Shown here: positions 53,316 through 62,842 of the stretch, piece by piece | Layout: every line of letters begins with the position of its first letter | Position numbering within the stretch: the first letter of the stretch is position 1 | Assembly (NCBI GenBank): GCA_024516035.1 | Contig: CM044961.1 | Span: 33,497,453-33,561,452 of the forward strand | Source of the DNA: Bactericera cockerelli | Taxonomy: Eukaryota > Arthropoda > Insecta > Hemiptera > Triozidae | Length of the DNA: 64,000 bases | Direction of reading: 5' to 3' | Translations under genes and position numbers: made by a program | Notes under the pieces: generated by a model | What the model was told of the DNA's origin: nothing | The model's database searches: none | The model's input: only the letters and a program-made list of their open reading frames with translations

Positions 53316-54468
53316 CATGCGCGGATATAGGGAGGGGCACGGGGGGCACGTGCCCCCCCAGATTTTTTCGGTAAGCGGTGATTCTCGTTAAAAAATCCCT
53401 AATCCCGTAAAAAAAAAGATCTCAGTGAGTTAGGGGGGCACGGGCCCCAAAATAATTCAAAATTCTAAGACTAATCCCGTAAAAAAAAATCTCAATGAGA
53501 TAGGAGGGCACGGGCCCTAAAATAATTCCCAATTCTAAGACTAATCCCGTAAAAAAAATCTCAATGAGTTAGGGGGGCACGGGCCCCAAATAATTCCCAA
53601 TTCTAAGACTAATCCCGTTTAAAAAAAGATCTCATTGAGTTAGGGGGGCACGGGCCCCAAAATAATTCCCAATTCTAAGACTAATACCGTAAAAAAAATC
53701 TCAATGAGTTAGGGGGGCACGGGCCCCAAATAATTCCCAATTCTAAGACTAAGCCCGTTTAAAAAAAAATCTCAATGAGATAGGGGGGCACGGGCCCCAA
53801 AATAATTCCCAATTCTAAGACAAATAAGGAATAACTAAATAATAAAGTTGTCAAATCCACACAGATTGTCCGAGAAACCTGAAATTTTACCTATAGGTCC
53901 ATTGGGATCAGGGAATATATCTCTAGGGTTCAGCTACACGGGATAAGGACAAAAAATGGATGGGTGACACAAAAAAATCACATTTTTCGACCGAAATGAC
54001 ATTTTTTTTCTCAAAATTTGTCGTCACGACGCCACGGCGGCGGCCGTATCAACTCAAAAAGAGAAAGTTTTAAGCAAGGGTTCAAGTTTTCATTTGAATT
54101 ATCAATCACGAAATTCTGATGAGCCGTTCTTGAGCTACGTAAACATAAAGTAATTACGTTTTTTGACCTGAATGACATTTTTTCTCGAAATATGTCATGA
54201 CGAACTATCAACTCAAAACGAGAATGTTTTTGCAAGGGTTGGAGTCTTGATTTGACATGTTGATCGCGAAATTCTGATGAGCCATTCTTGAGCTCCATTA
54301 AGGACAAGAAATGGATGGGTGACACGAAAAATATTCACATTTGTGTGTCTATGTGTGTGTGGGGGGGGGGGGGGGGGGGGGGGCTTGCGAAGCGGCGGGT
54401 GCAACCCGCTAGTTAGGTATATCGTGCGATTGTGCCCCCCCAGTACAAGAGGGCTATATCCGCGCATG
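53316..54468. mobile_element. hAT-like element, exact 8-bp duplication, minisatellite inside
   Basis: Inverted ends CATGCGCGGATATAG (53316-53330 and 54454-54468). ATCTCTTT flanks both sides exactly (53308-53315 and 54469-54476). The duplication length suggests hAT; the end sequence is not classical. Inside lie the 70-bp minisatellite, a poly-G run (54361-54383) and a foreign piece GGTGCAACCCGCTAGTT. No transposase frame. Confidence 0.8.
53395..53822. repeat. Minisatellite, about 62-72-bp unit, six to seven copies, within the hAT-like element
   Basis: Units read GAGTTAGGGGGGCACGGGCC, CCAAAATAATTCCCAATTCT, AAGACTAATCCCGT and an A-run. The GGGGGCACG block copies the element's own subterminal GGGGGGCACGTGCCCC. 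Confidence 0.9.
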
Positions 54469-55343
54469 ATCTCTTTTTCTGGATTAGCTAATTTGATTTG
54501 TTCATTGTTCTTATTAATTACTTATTATGAGTATACATTGAATGCTTTATCATTCTCTTGAATATGTATTCTATACGTACATATTTTATATTGATTATAC
54601 ATATACTCTTTCCTCGCTCAGTATATGTATAACGCATTGGTAAATACATAGGTATCTACGTCATGATATCATGTGGGCTATTCCTCTTTTTCAACTTGAA
54701 AATCCTGTTTGTTGCTTCCACTGATGAAAATTTCGGTTTCTGCACCAATATTTACTTCACAAGCAAATGAGTAGTTTTGGCGCATCCACCAATATTAAAT
54801 TCACAAGCAAATGTGTAGTTCTGGCGTCTCCACCAACATTCACTTTACAAGCAAATGAGTAGTTCTATTCGACAAGACAAACACGAATATGAATGAAAAC
54901 ATTGAAAAAAAGTTCGTCTAAGAAGGTCGAAATTACAAAACAAAATACATACGAACTAGGTTTAGCGTAATTATAGCACGCTCGTTTGGTTTTTCTTGGC
55001 GCTGCAAAACTAGCGTTTTGCCTTATACGTATTGCAATATTGTACATACATACAACCATCAGTAGTCTATATCTTTTACAGGCCTAATATCCTATCCGTC
55101 TCTCGTCTTGCCTGGACTAAGTATTTAAGTACATAAACCTATGTACTGAACCTATGTACTCATTCACTTTCTTTTCTCATCAAACTGACCGGGCAGAATC
55201 GACCTTGCCCTATGGACCAGGCGGGATCATAATATGCAGGCTGAAGAAATTTCTCAAACTACCAAGGATTTCTTCTCATATATATACTTCTCAGAAACTT
55301 TAGTACATAGATTATATATACTTAACTATATACAAACATAATA
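54469..55343. other. Unassigned stretch with a three-copy tandem repeat
   Basis: At 54740-54868 units of about 58 bp contain ACAAGCAAATGAGTAGTT and CTCCACCAA. No gene recognised. Confidence 0.5.
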
Positions 55344-55680
55344 CAGTCGGGCCTGGCTGGAAGAGAACTCACGGGATAGGAATTTTTTTCTCTTAATATC
55401 CACAGGTTTCTCTTATAAAAAGGTTATTTTAACTTTAAGAGAGGTAAATTGGACCCGGACATTGTTATCTTATATCCAGGTTTCTCATATATCCATATTT
55501 ATCTTATATCCAGGTTTCTCATATATATCCAGGTTTCTCATATATCCAAGTTTCTCATGTATCTAGGTTTCTCTTATATCCAGGTTTCTCTTATATCCAG
55601 GTTTCTCTTATATATCCAGGTTTATCTTATATCCAAGTTTCTCTTATATCCAGGTTTCTCATATATCCAGGTTCGGCAGT
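55344..55680. mobile_element. TATAAGAGA-type MITE with an expanded subterminal repeat
   Basis: Left end CAGTCGGGCCTGGCTGGAAG with TA in front. The right end, read in reverse complement, is ACTGCCGAACCTGGATATAT. From 55468 to 55672 the motif ATATCCAGGTTTCTCTT or variants repeats about 12 times at 17-20 bp spacing. Confidence 0.7.
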
Positions 55681-55743
55681 AGGTATATAGTTTATGAATG
55701 TAGGGTTTATGAATGGAAGAGGTCAAGTACATAACTATTGTTC

Positions 55744-55887
55744 ACCGACCTCAGTAGCTTGATCGATAAGGCGGCGGACTTGTAACCTGGAGGTCGGTGG
55801 TTCAAGTCCCGGTTTCAGCGTTGATTTAGTAAAGCGAGTTTGAGTAGTTGTGATATCACGAAAGTGATTAACACAAATATGATAACT
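55744..55887 (+). repeat. SINE E7, full length
   Basis: ACCGACCTCAGTAGCTTGAT, GGCGGCGGACTTGTAACCTG, GTGGTTCAAGTCCCGGTTTC, to AACACAAATATGATAAC. Best copy of the family. Confidence 0.9.
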
Positions 55888-56267
55888 ATTGTTCAGTGGT
55901 TTTGTGGAATAACTATTTTTTATCTTTTTTTCTGTAACACCTAGAGTTTTTATTAATTATTTTATGACTACTATAATAATAAGTATCTTTAATCTTTTCA
56001 TATATCGTTCGTTCCTCTTTTATCTCGATTAAGTACTAGTGTACTTTGGGTCATCAAGAGCGCATCGGAAGGTAAGGGGTATACTCTTTTATAGGGATCA
56101 AACAACACTATAATCAAGTTTTGGATATTTTAAAAAATGTTTTATTGGAAATTGTTTATTGGACTGTAGGAAGTCAATTTAATCACCTAGGGACCTTTAT
56201 ATCAGGTCAATCACAAATGTACTTAAAAGGTTAAGCATTTCATTTCTATAATATATATTTTTTTATT
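55888..56267. other. Unassigned AT-rich stretch
   Basis: No gene or family recognised. Confidence 0.4.
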
Positions 56268-56452
56268 TTTTATTATGCCTTCATTAGGTAAGACTAAGTT
56301 AAATATATACAACAGCACAATACAATGAAATTATAAAGAAAAAATAAATAGATTGAACAATGAAAGAAGAACAAAAAAGAGAATAAACCAAATATCCTAC
56401 CTAAAAGGCGGGGTTATTGGCTGTGCCAATCTCTTCCACCCAACCCTTTTCT
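56268..56452 (-). mobile_element. LINE 3' end fragment (family H)
   Basis: TTATGCCTTCATTAGGTAAG, CTACCTAAAAGGCGGGGTTA, TGCCAATCTCTTCCACCCAA. Confidence 0.6.
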
Positions 56453-56843
56453 GCAGTAAAGAGTGTTTTTTGCTAGATACTTTGCTTGATATTTATGTAC
56501 ACTTAGCTATACATATATTACTTACATATATTTATGTACATAATTTAGCTCTACATGTATTCCTTCTATTATTCTCTTAAGAGCCGCAAGTATATTATAA
56601 ATACATAGCTCAGCTTATATACCTCACATAATAATTTATGTTATGTATGGACTTGTTTGGTTCTGGCGTTTAGCTTTCTTTATCAGGCAGGTTTCTGAAA
56701 GTTTTTTGTCGAGAGTTAAACGGTTCGGATTGGTTTCTTCTCTTCTCATCTCGGTGAGCTATGCTGCTTTGCTGTCCTGTTCTCCGTCAACTTTACAATT
56801 ACTGTTGAGATAAAAAAGAACACAGTTGAACCTGGATGTAAGA
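56453..56843. other. Unassigned stretch
   Basis: Ends with CACAGTTGAACCTGGATGTA (56821), one end of the TATAAGAGA-type MITE, cut by the SINE F that follows. Confidence 0.45.
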
Positions 56844-57043
56844 GAATAATATCGCCTTATTTATACTGCCCGATTAGGACTACTAAGTCCCATTATTCCA
56901 GCAGTAAGCCCAAGACATATTATTATGTGGTCAAAATCCCAAATGGGAGGATAACTTGTCATGTCCCGGCTGGCTTTCGAACCCGCGACCTCTGGAATCT
57001 CTGGATTCTCAGAGCGCCGCCTTCACCACTGAGCTACCGGGAC
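56844..57043 (-). repeat. SINE F6, full length, left arm of an inverted pair
   Basis: ATCGCCTTATTTATACTGCC, CCCATTATTCCAGCAGTAAG, GTCATGTCCCGGCTGGCTTT, head to GAGCTACCGGGAC. Confidence 0.9.
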
Positions 57044-57063
57044 GGATACCTATTTACTTTTAG

Positions 57064-57230
57064 GTCCAGAGATTCCAGAGGTCGCAGGTTCGAAACCCAG
57101 CCGGGACATGACAAGTTATCCTTCCAATTGGGATTTTTACCACATAATAATACGTCTTGGGCTTACTGCTGGAATAATGATACTTAATAGTTCAAATCGG
57201 GCAGTGTAAATAAGACGATATTATTATTAT
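57064..57230 (+). repeat. SINE F7, right arm of an inverted pair
   Basis: GTCCAGAGATTCCAGAGGTC, GCAGGTTCGAAACCCAGCCG, ACGTCTTGGGCTTACTGCTG. The first 30 bp of the head are missing. With F6 it forms a palindrome of about 165-bp arms around a 40-60-bp loop. Confidence 0.9.
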
Positions 57231-57848
57231 CATCTATTGTGTTATGACTTATGACTCTTATGCATGTTCTGTATGATGTTAAGTTCGTGTTATGTATGTT
57301 CAATGTGTTCTTGGAGTCATGGCTTTGTTTGTTTAAACCACAGTTACCTCAATGATTACACTTGCATTACACAATTACACCTCTTTTTTTTTCTTTTCTT
57401 TCGACACAGTAACCTACGCCAAAAAAAATATTTCAACATAACTTTTATTGAGCAGGCAGAACAAAATTACACATTATCCATAGTATGAGATAGAGTTATT
57501 ATTATATTCTTTAATGTATGTTCAGATTGTTCAGCCTTTTCACATTTTCTTTTCAAGACCTATGTGTAACTATTGAAATTGTACCTTGTTTTTAATTTGT
57601 ACTTTTTTTGGTTGACGAAGAATAATAATAAGAAGCTAAGTGAAATTGTAATCTGGATTTAGGCATATTACTTTCAAGAAAGCTGAATGCTAAAATGGAA
57701 AGCCCTTTGAAAGGAAAGAAATTTGTACTTAATTTCAGAAATAAAAAGGTTAAAGCGCTTACAAAGAAAAAAAAAAAAAAAAAAAAAAAAGGTAGCTGTA
57801 TGGCTGTATGGAAAAAAAATAGATTCAGTCCGGTTATTACTACCGGTC
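57231..57848. other. Unassigned stretch
   Basis: A poly-A tract lies at 57766-57790. No gene or family recognised. Confidence 0.4.
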
Positions 57849-58036
57849 TGTTCCGATAGCTCAGTGGTCAAGGCGTTTGGCTAGTAATCCAGAGGTCGCG
57901 GGTTCGAAACCCAACCCGGACAGTTATCCTCCCATTTGAGAGTTTGACCAGATAGTATACCACGTCTTGGGCTTACTGCTGGAATAATGGAACTCATCCT
58001 GATCGGGCAGTATAAATAGGGCGATATTATTAATCA
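57849..58036 (+). repeat. SINE F8, variant head
   Basis: TGTTCCGATAGCTCAGTGGT, CAAGGCGTTTGGCTAGTAAT, GCGGGTTCGAAACCCAACCC, then the F tail to GGGCGATATTATTAATC. The anticodon-arm region differs from other F heads. Confidence 0.85.
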
Positions 58037-58340
58037 TCAGCATAGGGTGGCGTCATCGTGAACGATGGTAGCCAGACAGTAGAGGAATGACTCAGCACTT
58101 CTACCACTGTCTTTACAAGGAGGCTAATAATTGACGAGGGCCCCCAGAACCAAGCCATTACTGGTCTACTCCCTGTTTATAGTACCCCAGCCAGACTGCT
58201 GGTCTACTCCCTGTTGATAGTGGTCTACTTCCAATAGTTTAATTATTTCTATTTTTTATTTTTGTTCACAGGTATGTATGTGTTTTCGAGGTCACATTTC
58301 GGGCAACATCAACACGAGTGCACCAAAAGGTATCCCTTAT
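58037..58340 (+). repeat. Repeat K4, one and a half minisatellite units
   Basis: TGGCGTCATCGTGAACGATG, AGTAGAGGAATGACTCAGCA, one unit plus a partial, then TTTAATTATTTCTATTTTTT and TTCACAGGTATGTATGTGTT as in K1. It ends in a SINE C-like head piece (CAACACGAGTGCACCAAAAG). Confidence 0.85.
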
Positions 58341-58502
58341 AAAAAACTGTAAGCAAAGTGCCCATATTATTATTATTATTTTATAGTTATACTCATTCAC
58401 TGCAGGAGCTTGGTCTATGAGACGAATCACAACTTGCAGGTCGGGGGTTTGAGTCCCATGTTGGGGTAATTTTGAGTAAGGCGGAATTTAGGAATTGTTA
58501 CA

Positions 58503-58712
58503 TGTTAGCTGGGTTCGATCCCGGCTGGGCAGGTCTCTGCTCTGTACTTGGATGTTCGGGGTCCACTCATACCTCGTGAGGAAAAATAAGTTGCTTCAAT
58601 ATGAGCAGCAATGATTGGCGGAATCAGATAGGCAAAAATAAAATATTGGGATATTGATAATTTCTGTAATTCTGCGCTACCCACTACAATTGTGATATTA
58701 TAACACAAAGAA
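58503..58712 (+). repeat. SINE G8, head-truncated
   Basis: GTTAGCTGGGTTCGATCCCG, CTCTGCTCTGTACTTGGATG, ATACCTCGTGAGGAAAAATA, AATTCTGCGCTACCCACTAC. Confidence 0.8.
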
Positions 58713-58964
58713 ACACATTTAAAAAAAAAAATATAATAATATTTAATTATAATAAAAATATAATAATATAATAATTTTTTTTTTCCGGTGAAAGTTAGTG
58801 AGCCACTAACTTTCACCGGAATAACATCCAAACCGGTCTGCTCCCGAAATTCAGAAATAAACTAAAACTGAAAATTTGCTCCCGAAATTTCAACCCAAAA
58901 CTTTAAATTAATTTTATTAAAAAAAAAAAAAATCTCTTTTTATATCCATGATATTATTCATCGT

Positions 58965-61025
58965 TTGTCGTCTCCGCCTCCCAAGATTATGAATGACCCA
59001 AATGAGACTGATGGCGACATTGAAGACCATAATGCCTCAATTATACCTTCATCGACGGGTCTTCCCAGAGTACAAGCTTCAGGCCATTCTTGTTCATTCT
59101 GTTCTAGATCTTTTGCTACCCGAAAAGGTTGTAATATTCATGTGACAAAAATTCATTCTGAAGCTAGAAGTCAAATTCAAAACTCAAATTTTGAAAACGT
59201 TGATTTTCAAGATCGGTTAGGAAATCTAAAGAAAAACGTCCACATCATAAAAAGAATTCCCAAAGGTGCCCGACCTCTCGCTGCTCAAAAGTTATCAGAA
59301 ATAATTAAAAAATGTTCCAAAGATAATGATTTTCATTCGTGGGAAAATGTTTTCACCTTTGCTTTTTCTTGTCTTCAAGTACCTAAAAAAGAAGGCACAA
59401 TTTCCCTAACTAATCTTGTCAAAAGAAATATTACAGCAGCATTGATTCCGAATATCACTGGTTCAGTTCGTGCTCATAAGGAAGGAAAGAGACAAACCTT
59501 GGCGAAGCGTGTGGAGGCAAAAATTGCTGACTTTGATACAAAGGATGCTGTTCGCCTATTGTGCTCCAATGATGATTTAGCTCCTATGAATGATGCCACT
59601 CTTGCTTTACTTAAAGAAAGACATCCGGCCCCATCCAGGCAGTTAGATTTTCCTGAGCCACCTGATTTAAATGATGTAAGTGTTTCGCTAACCTGTAGTG
59701 CTGTTTTAACAGCTATCAATTCATTCCCCAATGGTACATCAGCAGGTATTGACGGGATATCACCGCAACACCTCAAGGACCTGACTTCAAGATCTGCAGG
59801 AGATGCTGGATTAAAGCTTCTTGAGGAAATAAAGAATTTGGTGTGTTTAATATTATCTGGTCTTGTGAACGTTCAAGTTCTTCGATTCTTGTTTGGTGCA
59901 AATCTTTGTGCTTTGTCCAAGAAAGATGGAAGTGTGAGACCAATTGCTGTTGGTTGCACCTTTCGGAGACTTGCTGCAAAAATTGCGTGTAACATGGTGC
60001 GTCAAGATTGTTTAGAATATTTTTTACCACACCAATTTGGTTTTGCGAGTAAACAAGGTTGTGAAACTGTGGTTCATGCTGCTCGAACTTTCATTGAGAA
60101 CAACAAATCTAATGACAGTGTCATTGTTAAAGTTGATTATAAGAATGCTTTCAACTGTTTAGAAAGAGACATCATGTTAAAAGCAGTTAAAGAGCATGCT
60201 CCCACTATATATCCATTCATGTGGTCGAGTTACCATACACCATCAGCTTTGTTCTTTGGAAATGAAGTTCTTGAGTCACAGGTGGGCTGTCAGCAAGGTG
60301 ATCCTGCCGGACCGTTGACATTCAGTTTAAGCATCAACCGACTTATCAAATCACTCAAATCCAAACTCAATCTCTTCTACCTTGACGATGGCACTCTTGG
60401 TGGTCACCCGACTTCTGTTCTTGAAGACATCTCTCTGTTAATTACAAAGTCTGCTGAGATGGGTCTACAAGTTAATCCTACAAAATGCGAGCTCTTTTTT
60501 ACATCTGGAATTGTTGACCATTCTATTGAGGAGGCTTTCAGTCAAGTTCTTCCTGGCATTCAGACGACATCTCCTGAAAACTTGACACTCCTCGGAACGC
60601 CACTCCTCGAGCCAGGTTATGAACCATTCCTTAAAGCTAAAGTTGAAGATATGAAGAAACCTTTGGAAAATTTAGAAAAGATATCATCTCATGTCGCTCT
60701 TCATCTCCTGAAAACATGCCTGGGAATTCCAAAACTTGTTTATTTTCTTCGTACCATTCCGACCTGGCTTTTAAAAGATTGTTTAGATACAATTGATCAA
60801 AATGTGAAATTGGCACTAGAAAACATTCTCAATGTAAAGTTCAATGAAAAACAATGGATTCAAGCCTCACTACCAATCAGAAAGGGTGGCCTTGGAATTC
60901 GACTTGTAAATGATCTCAGTTTACCAGCTTTTTTATCTTCATGCTATGGAGTAAAACCAGAAGTCTCCACCATATTACATGTCCCGTTGACTCTCTGGCA
61001 ATACAACATTGCGATGATGCTGTAA
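58965..61025 (+). pseudogene. RLE-type LINE protein, N-terminal part: C2H2 finger and reverse transcriptase
   Basis: The frame is open from TTG at 58965; the first ATG is 58989. A single zinc finger CSFCSRSFATRKGCNIHVTK lies at residues 43-64, as in R2-group elements. The RT follows: NGTSAGIDGISPQHLK, KDGSVRPIAVGCTFRRLA, VKVDYKNAFNCLERD, VGCQQGDPAGPLTFSLSI and the catalytic box FYLDDGTLGG (Leu where Ala is usual). The frame ends at 61023-61025, while the homologous continuation lies in another frame from about 60950. A one-base frameshift between 60941 and 61025 separates the two halves. Family role: target-primed reverse transcription. The clade within the RLE LINEs was not resolved. Confidence 0.85.
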
Positions 61026-61876
61026 ATGTCTGGAGAACAAGATTCAATGATGAATTTCCATTGGTTTCCACTGAACATATACAAAAAAATTGGGACTCCA
61101 CCATCATTCACAACAAAGTTCATAAGAACCTGGTATTTGTTGACCCAGTTGATATTGCTCGTTTCAAGGCTCTTCAGTTAAAAGAATCTAACGCCTGGTT
61201 GCATTCAATTCCCAGCAAGACCATTGGAACACATATGGACAATAACGCTCTACGCGTCAGCATTTGCCTAAGGCTAGGTATGAAAATGTTTGAGCCTTTT
61301 ACTTGCATTTGTGGAGAAAGAATGGATGTCAGAGGCCTACATGCTTTAAGTTGTGGCAAAAGTCCTGGTAGAAGGTTTAGGCATAGCCAGCTTAATGATA
61401 TAATTCAACGTGCTCTCTCTAGCATAGATGTTCCCTCAAAATTGGAACCAGCTGGCTTATCACGGGCTGATGGCAACCGTCCAGATGGCCTAACAATCAT
61501 CCCTTGGTCACGAGGTCAACATATGATCTGGGACGCAACATGTGTAGACACACTTGCGTCAAGTTACATAAGTAAAACTGTACAACATCCTGGATCTGCA
61601 GCTGAAATTGCAGCTCTGAAGAAGCACAGAACCTACAGTGAATTGGAAGATAATGGATATATTTTCATCCCCTTTGCTGTAGAGACAATGGGTTCGTTGG
61701 GAGCTGAAGCAAAAAGCTTGGTGAACGTGTTGGGGTCAAAGCTGGTGGAAAAGTCAGGTGATGGTAGAACGGGTTTTTACCTATCACAAAGGATAAGTCT
61801 GGCAATACAGAGAGGGAATGCGGCGGCAGTTGTGGGCTGTGTGCCCCAGGGAGATGAGTTGGATGGTGAATTGTAA
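60941..61876 (+). pseudogene. RLE-type LINE protein, C-terminal part: CCHC motif and restriction-like endonuclease
   Basis: Homology starts at about VDSLAIQHCDDAVNVWRTRF (61000). A CICGERMDVRGLHALSCGK motif (CxC, H, C) lies near residue 121, then RRFRHSQLND. The endonuclease PD-(D/E)XK core shows RPDG (near 180) and WDATCVDT (near 197). The C-terminus FIPFAVETMGSLGAEA to RISLAIQRGNAA matches the truncated copy at 40004. Endonuclease downstream of RT is the layout of R2-like LINEs, which often insert at defined sites. The 3' end is marked only by a short A-run at 61879-61890. Confidence 0.85.
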
Positions 61877-62314
61877 TGAATAAAAAAAAATGTAAGGTAC
61901 TTCTTACAACCTCCCAATAATATTTAATTCCATCGTTTTGTGATCAAGAGAAGTATTGTGATTAACATAATTGTTTTGTTAATCGTTTAGATTTTCAGAA
62001 ACTAGTTTTAGATAATCTCTTTAGAGATTATATTAAATATAATTCTAATCGGGCACGAGCGGAACTTTATCTGATAACAAATTGTTTGGTTATCAGATTA
62101 TTAGATAACACCACTACTAATTGTTTGGCTATCTGATTATCAGATAATTAATTGTGTTAGCTATGTGATAAGTATTTTTTGAGTTATTAGACAACCAACC
62201 GCTTAACTATCTACACATCAGTTAAGGTGAATCAAGGTGTTAGAGATAACAGATATGTATGTTAATGACCATTTTCAAACACTATCTATTTATAACAGAC
62301 ACTTTAACAACAGA
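61877..62314. other. Sequence after the RLE LINE, unassigned
   Basis: Repeated ATTATCAGATAA and TTGTTTGG(C/T)TATC words at 62080-62150. No gene recognised. Confidence 0.4.
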
Positions 62315-62456
62315 ACCGACCTCAGTAGCTCGATGGATAAGGCGGCGGACTTGTAACCTGGAGGTCAGTGGTTCATGTTCCGGTTTTAGCAAAAAAATTA
62401 GTAAAGCGAGTTTGAGTAGTTGTGACATCACGAAAGTGATTAACACAAATACGATG
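62315..62456 (+). repeat. SINE E8
   Basis: ACCGACCTCAGTAGCTCGAT, GGCGGCGGACTTGTAACCTG, TGACATCACGAAAGTGATTA. Confidence 0.9.
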
Positions 62457-62509
62457 ATGAAAAAAACTTCAACAACAGAAAAAATAACAATATTACTCAT
62501 GAAAAAAAA

Positions 62510-62642
62510 GTTATCATATTTGTATTAATCACAATCTTGGTGTCACAACTACTCATCATCAGACTCGCCTTACTTGGGACTCGAACCAGCGACCTCCAGG
62601 TTACGAGTCCGCCGCCTCACGGATCCAGCTTATGAGGTCGGT
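62510..62642 (-). repeat. SINE E9
   Basis: GTTATCATATTTGTATTAAT, GGGACTCGAACCAGCGACCT, TCCGCCGCCTCACGGATCCA. About 15 bp before the B-box are missing. Confidence 0.85.
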
Positions 62643-62696
62643 ATTGTACAATATAGTTATATCCATTTTATCTCTATCCTAAATATAGTTAAAGTT

Positions 62697-62842
62697 AAGT
62701 TATCATATTTGTGTTAATCACTTTCGTGATATCACAACTACTCAAACTCGCTTTACTAAATCTACGCTGAAACCGGGACTTGAACCACCGACCTCCAGGT
62801 TACAAGTCCGCCGCCTTATCGATCAAGTTACTGAGGTCGGTC
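62697..62842 (-). repeat. SINE E10, full length
   Basis: AGTTATCATATTTGTGTTAA, CGTGATATCACAACTACTCA, GAAACCGGGACTTGAACCAC, ATCAAGTTACTGAGGTCGGT. Confidence 0.9.

Noticed and set aside
57849..57925. Possible genuine tRNA gene
   Set aside because: The sequence has A- and B-box-like motifs but is followed by the SINE F tail. All tRNA-like segments here are followed by a family tail and most have damaged arms.
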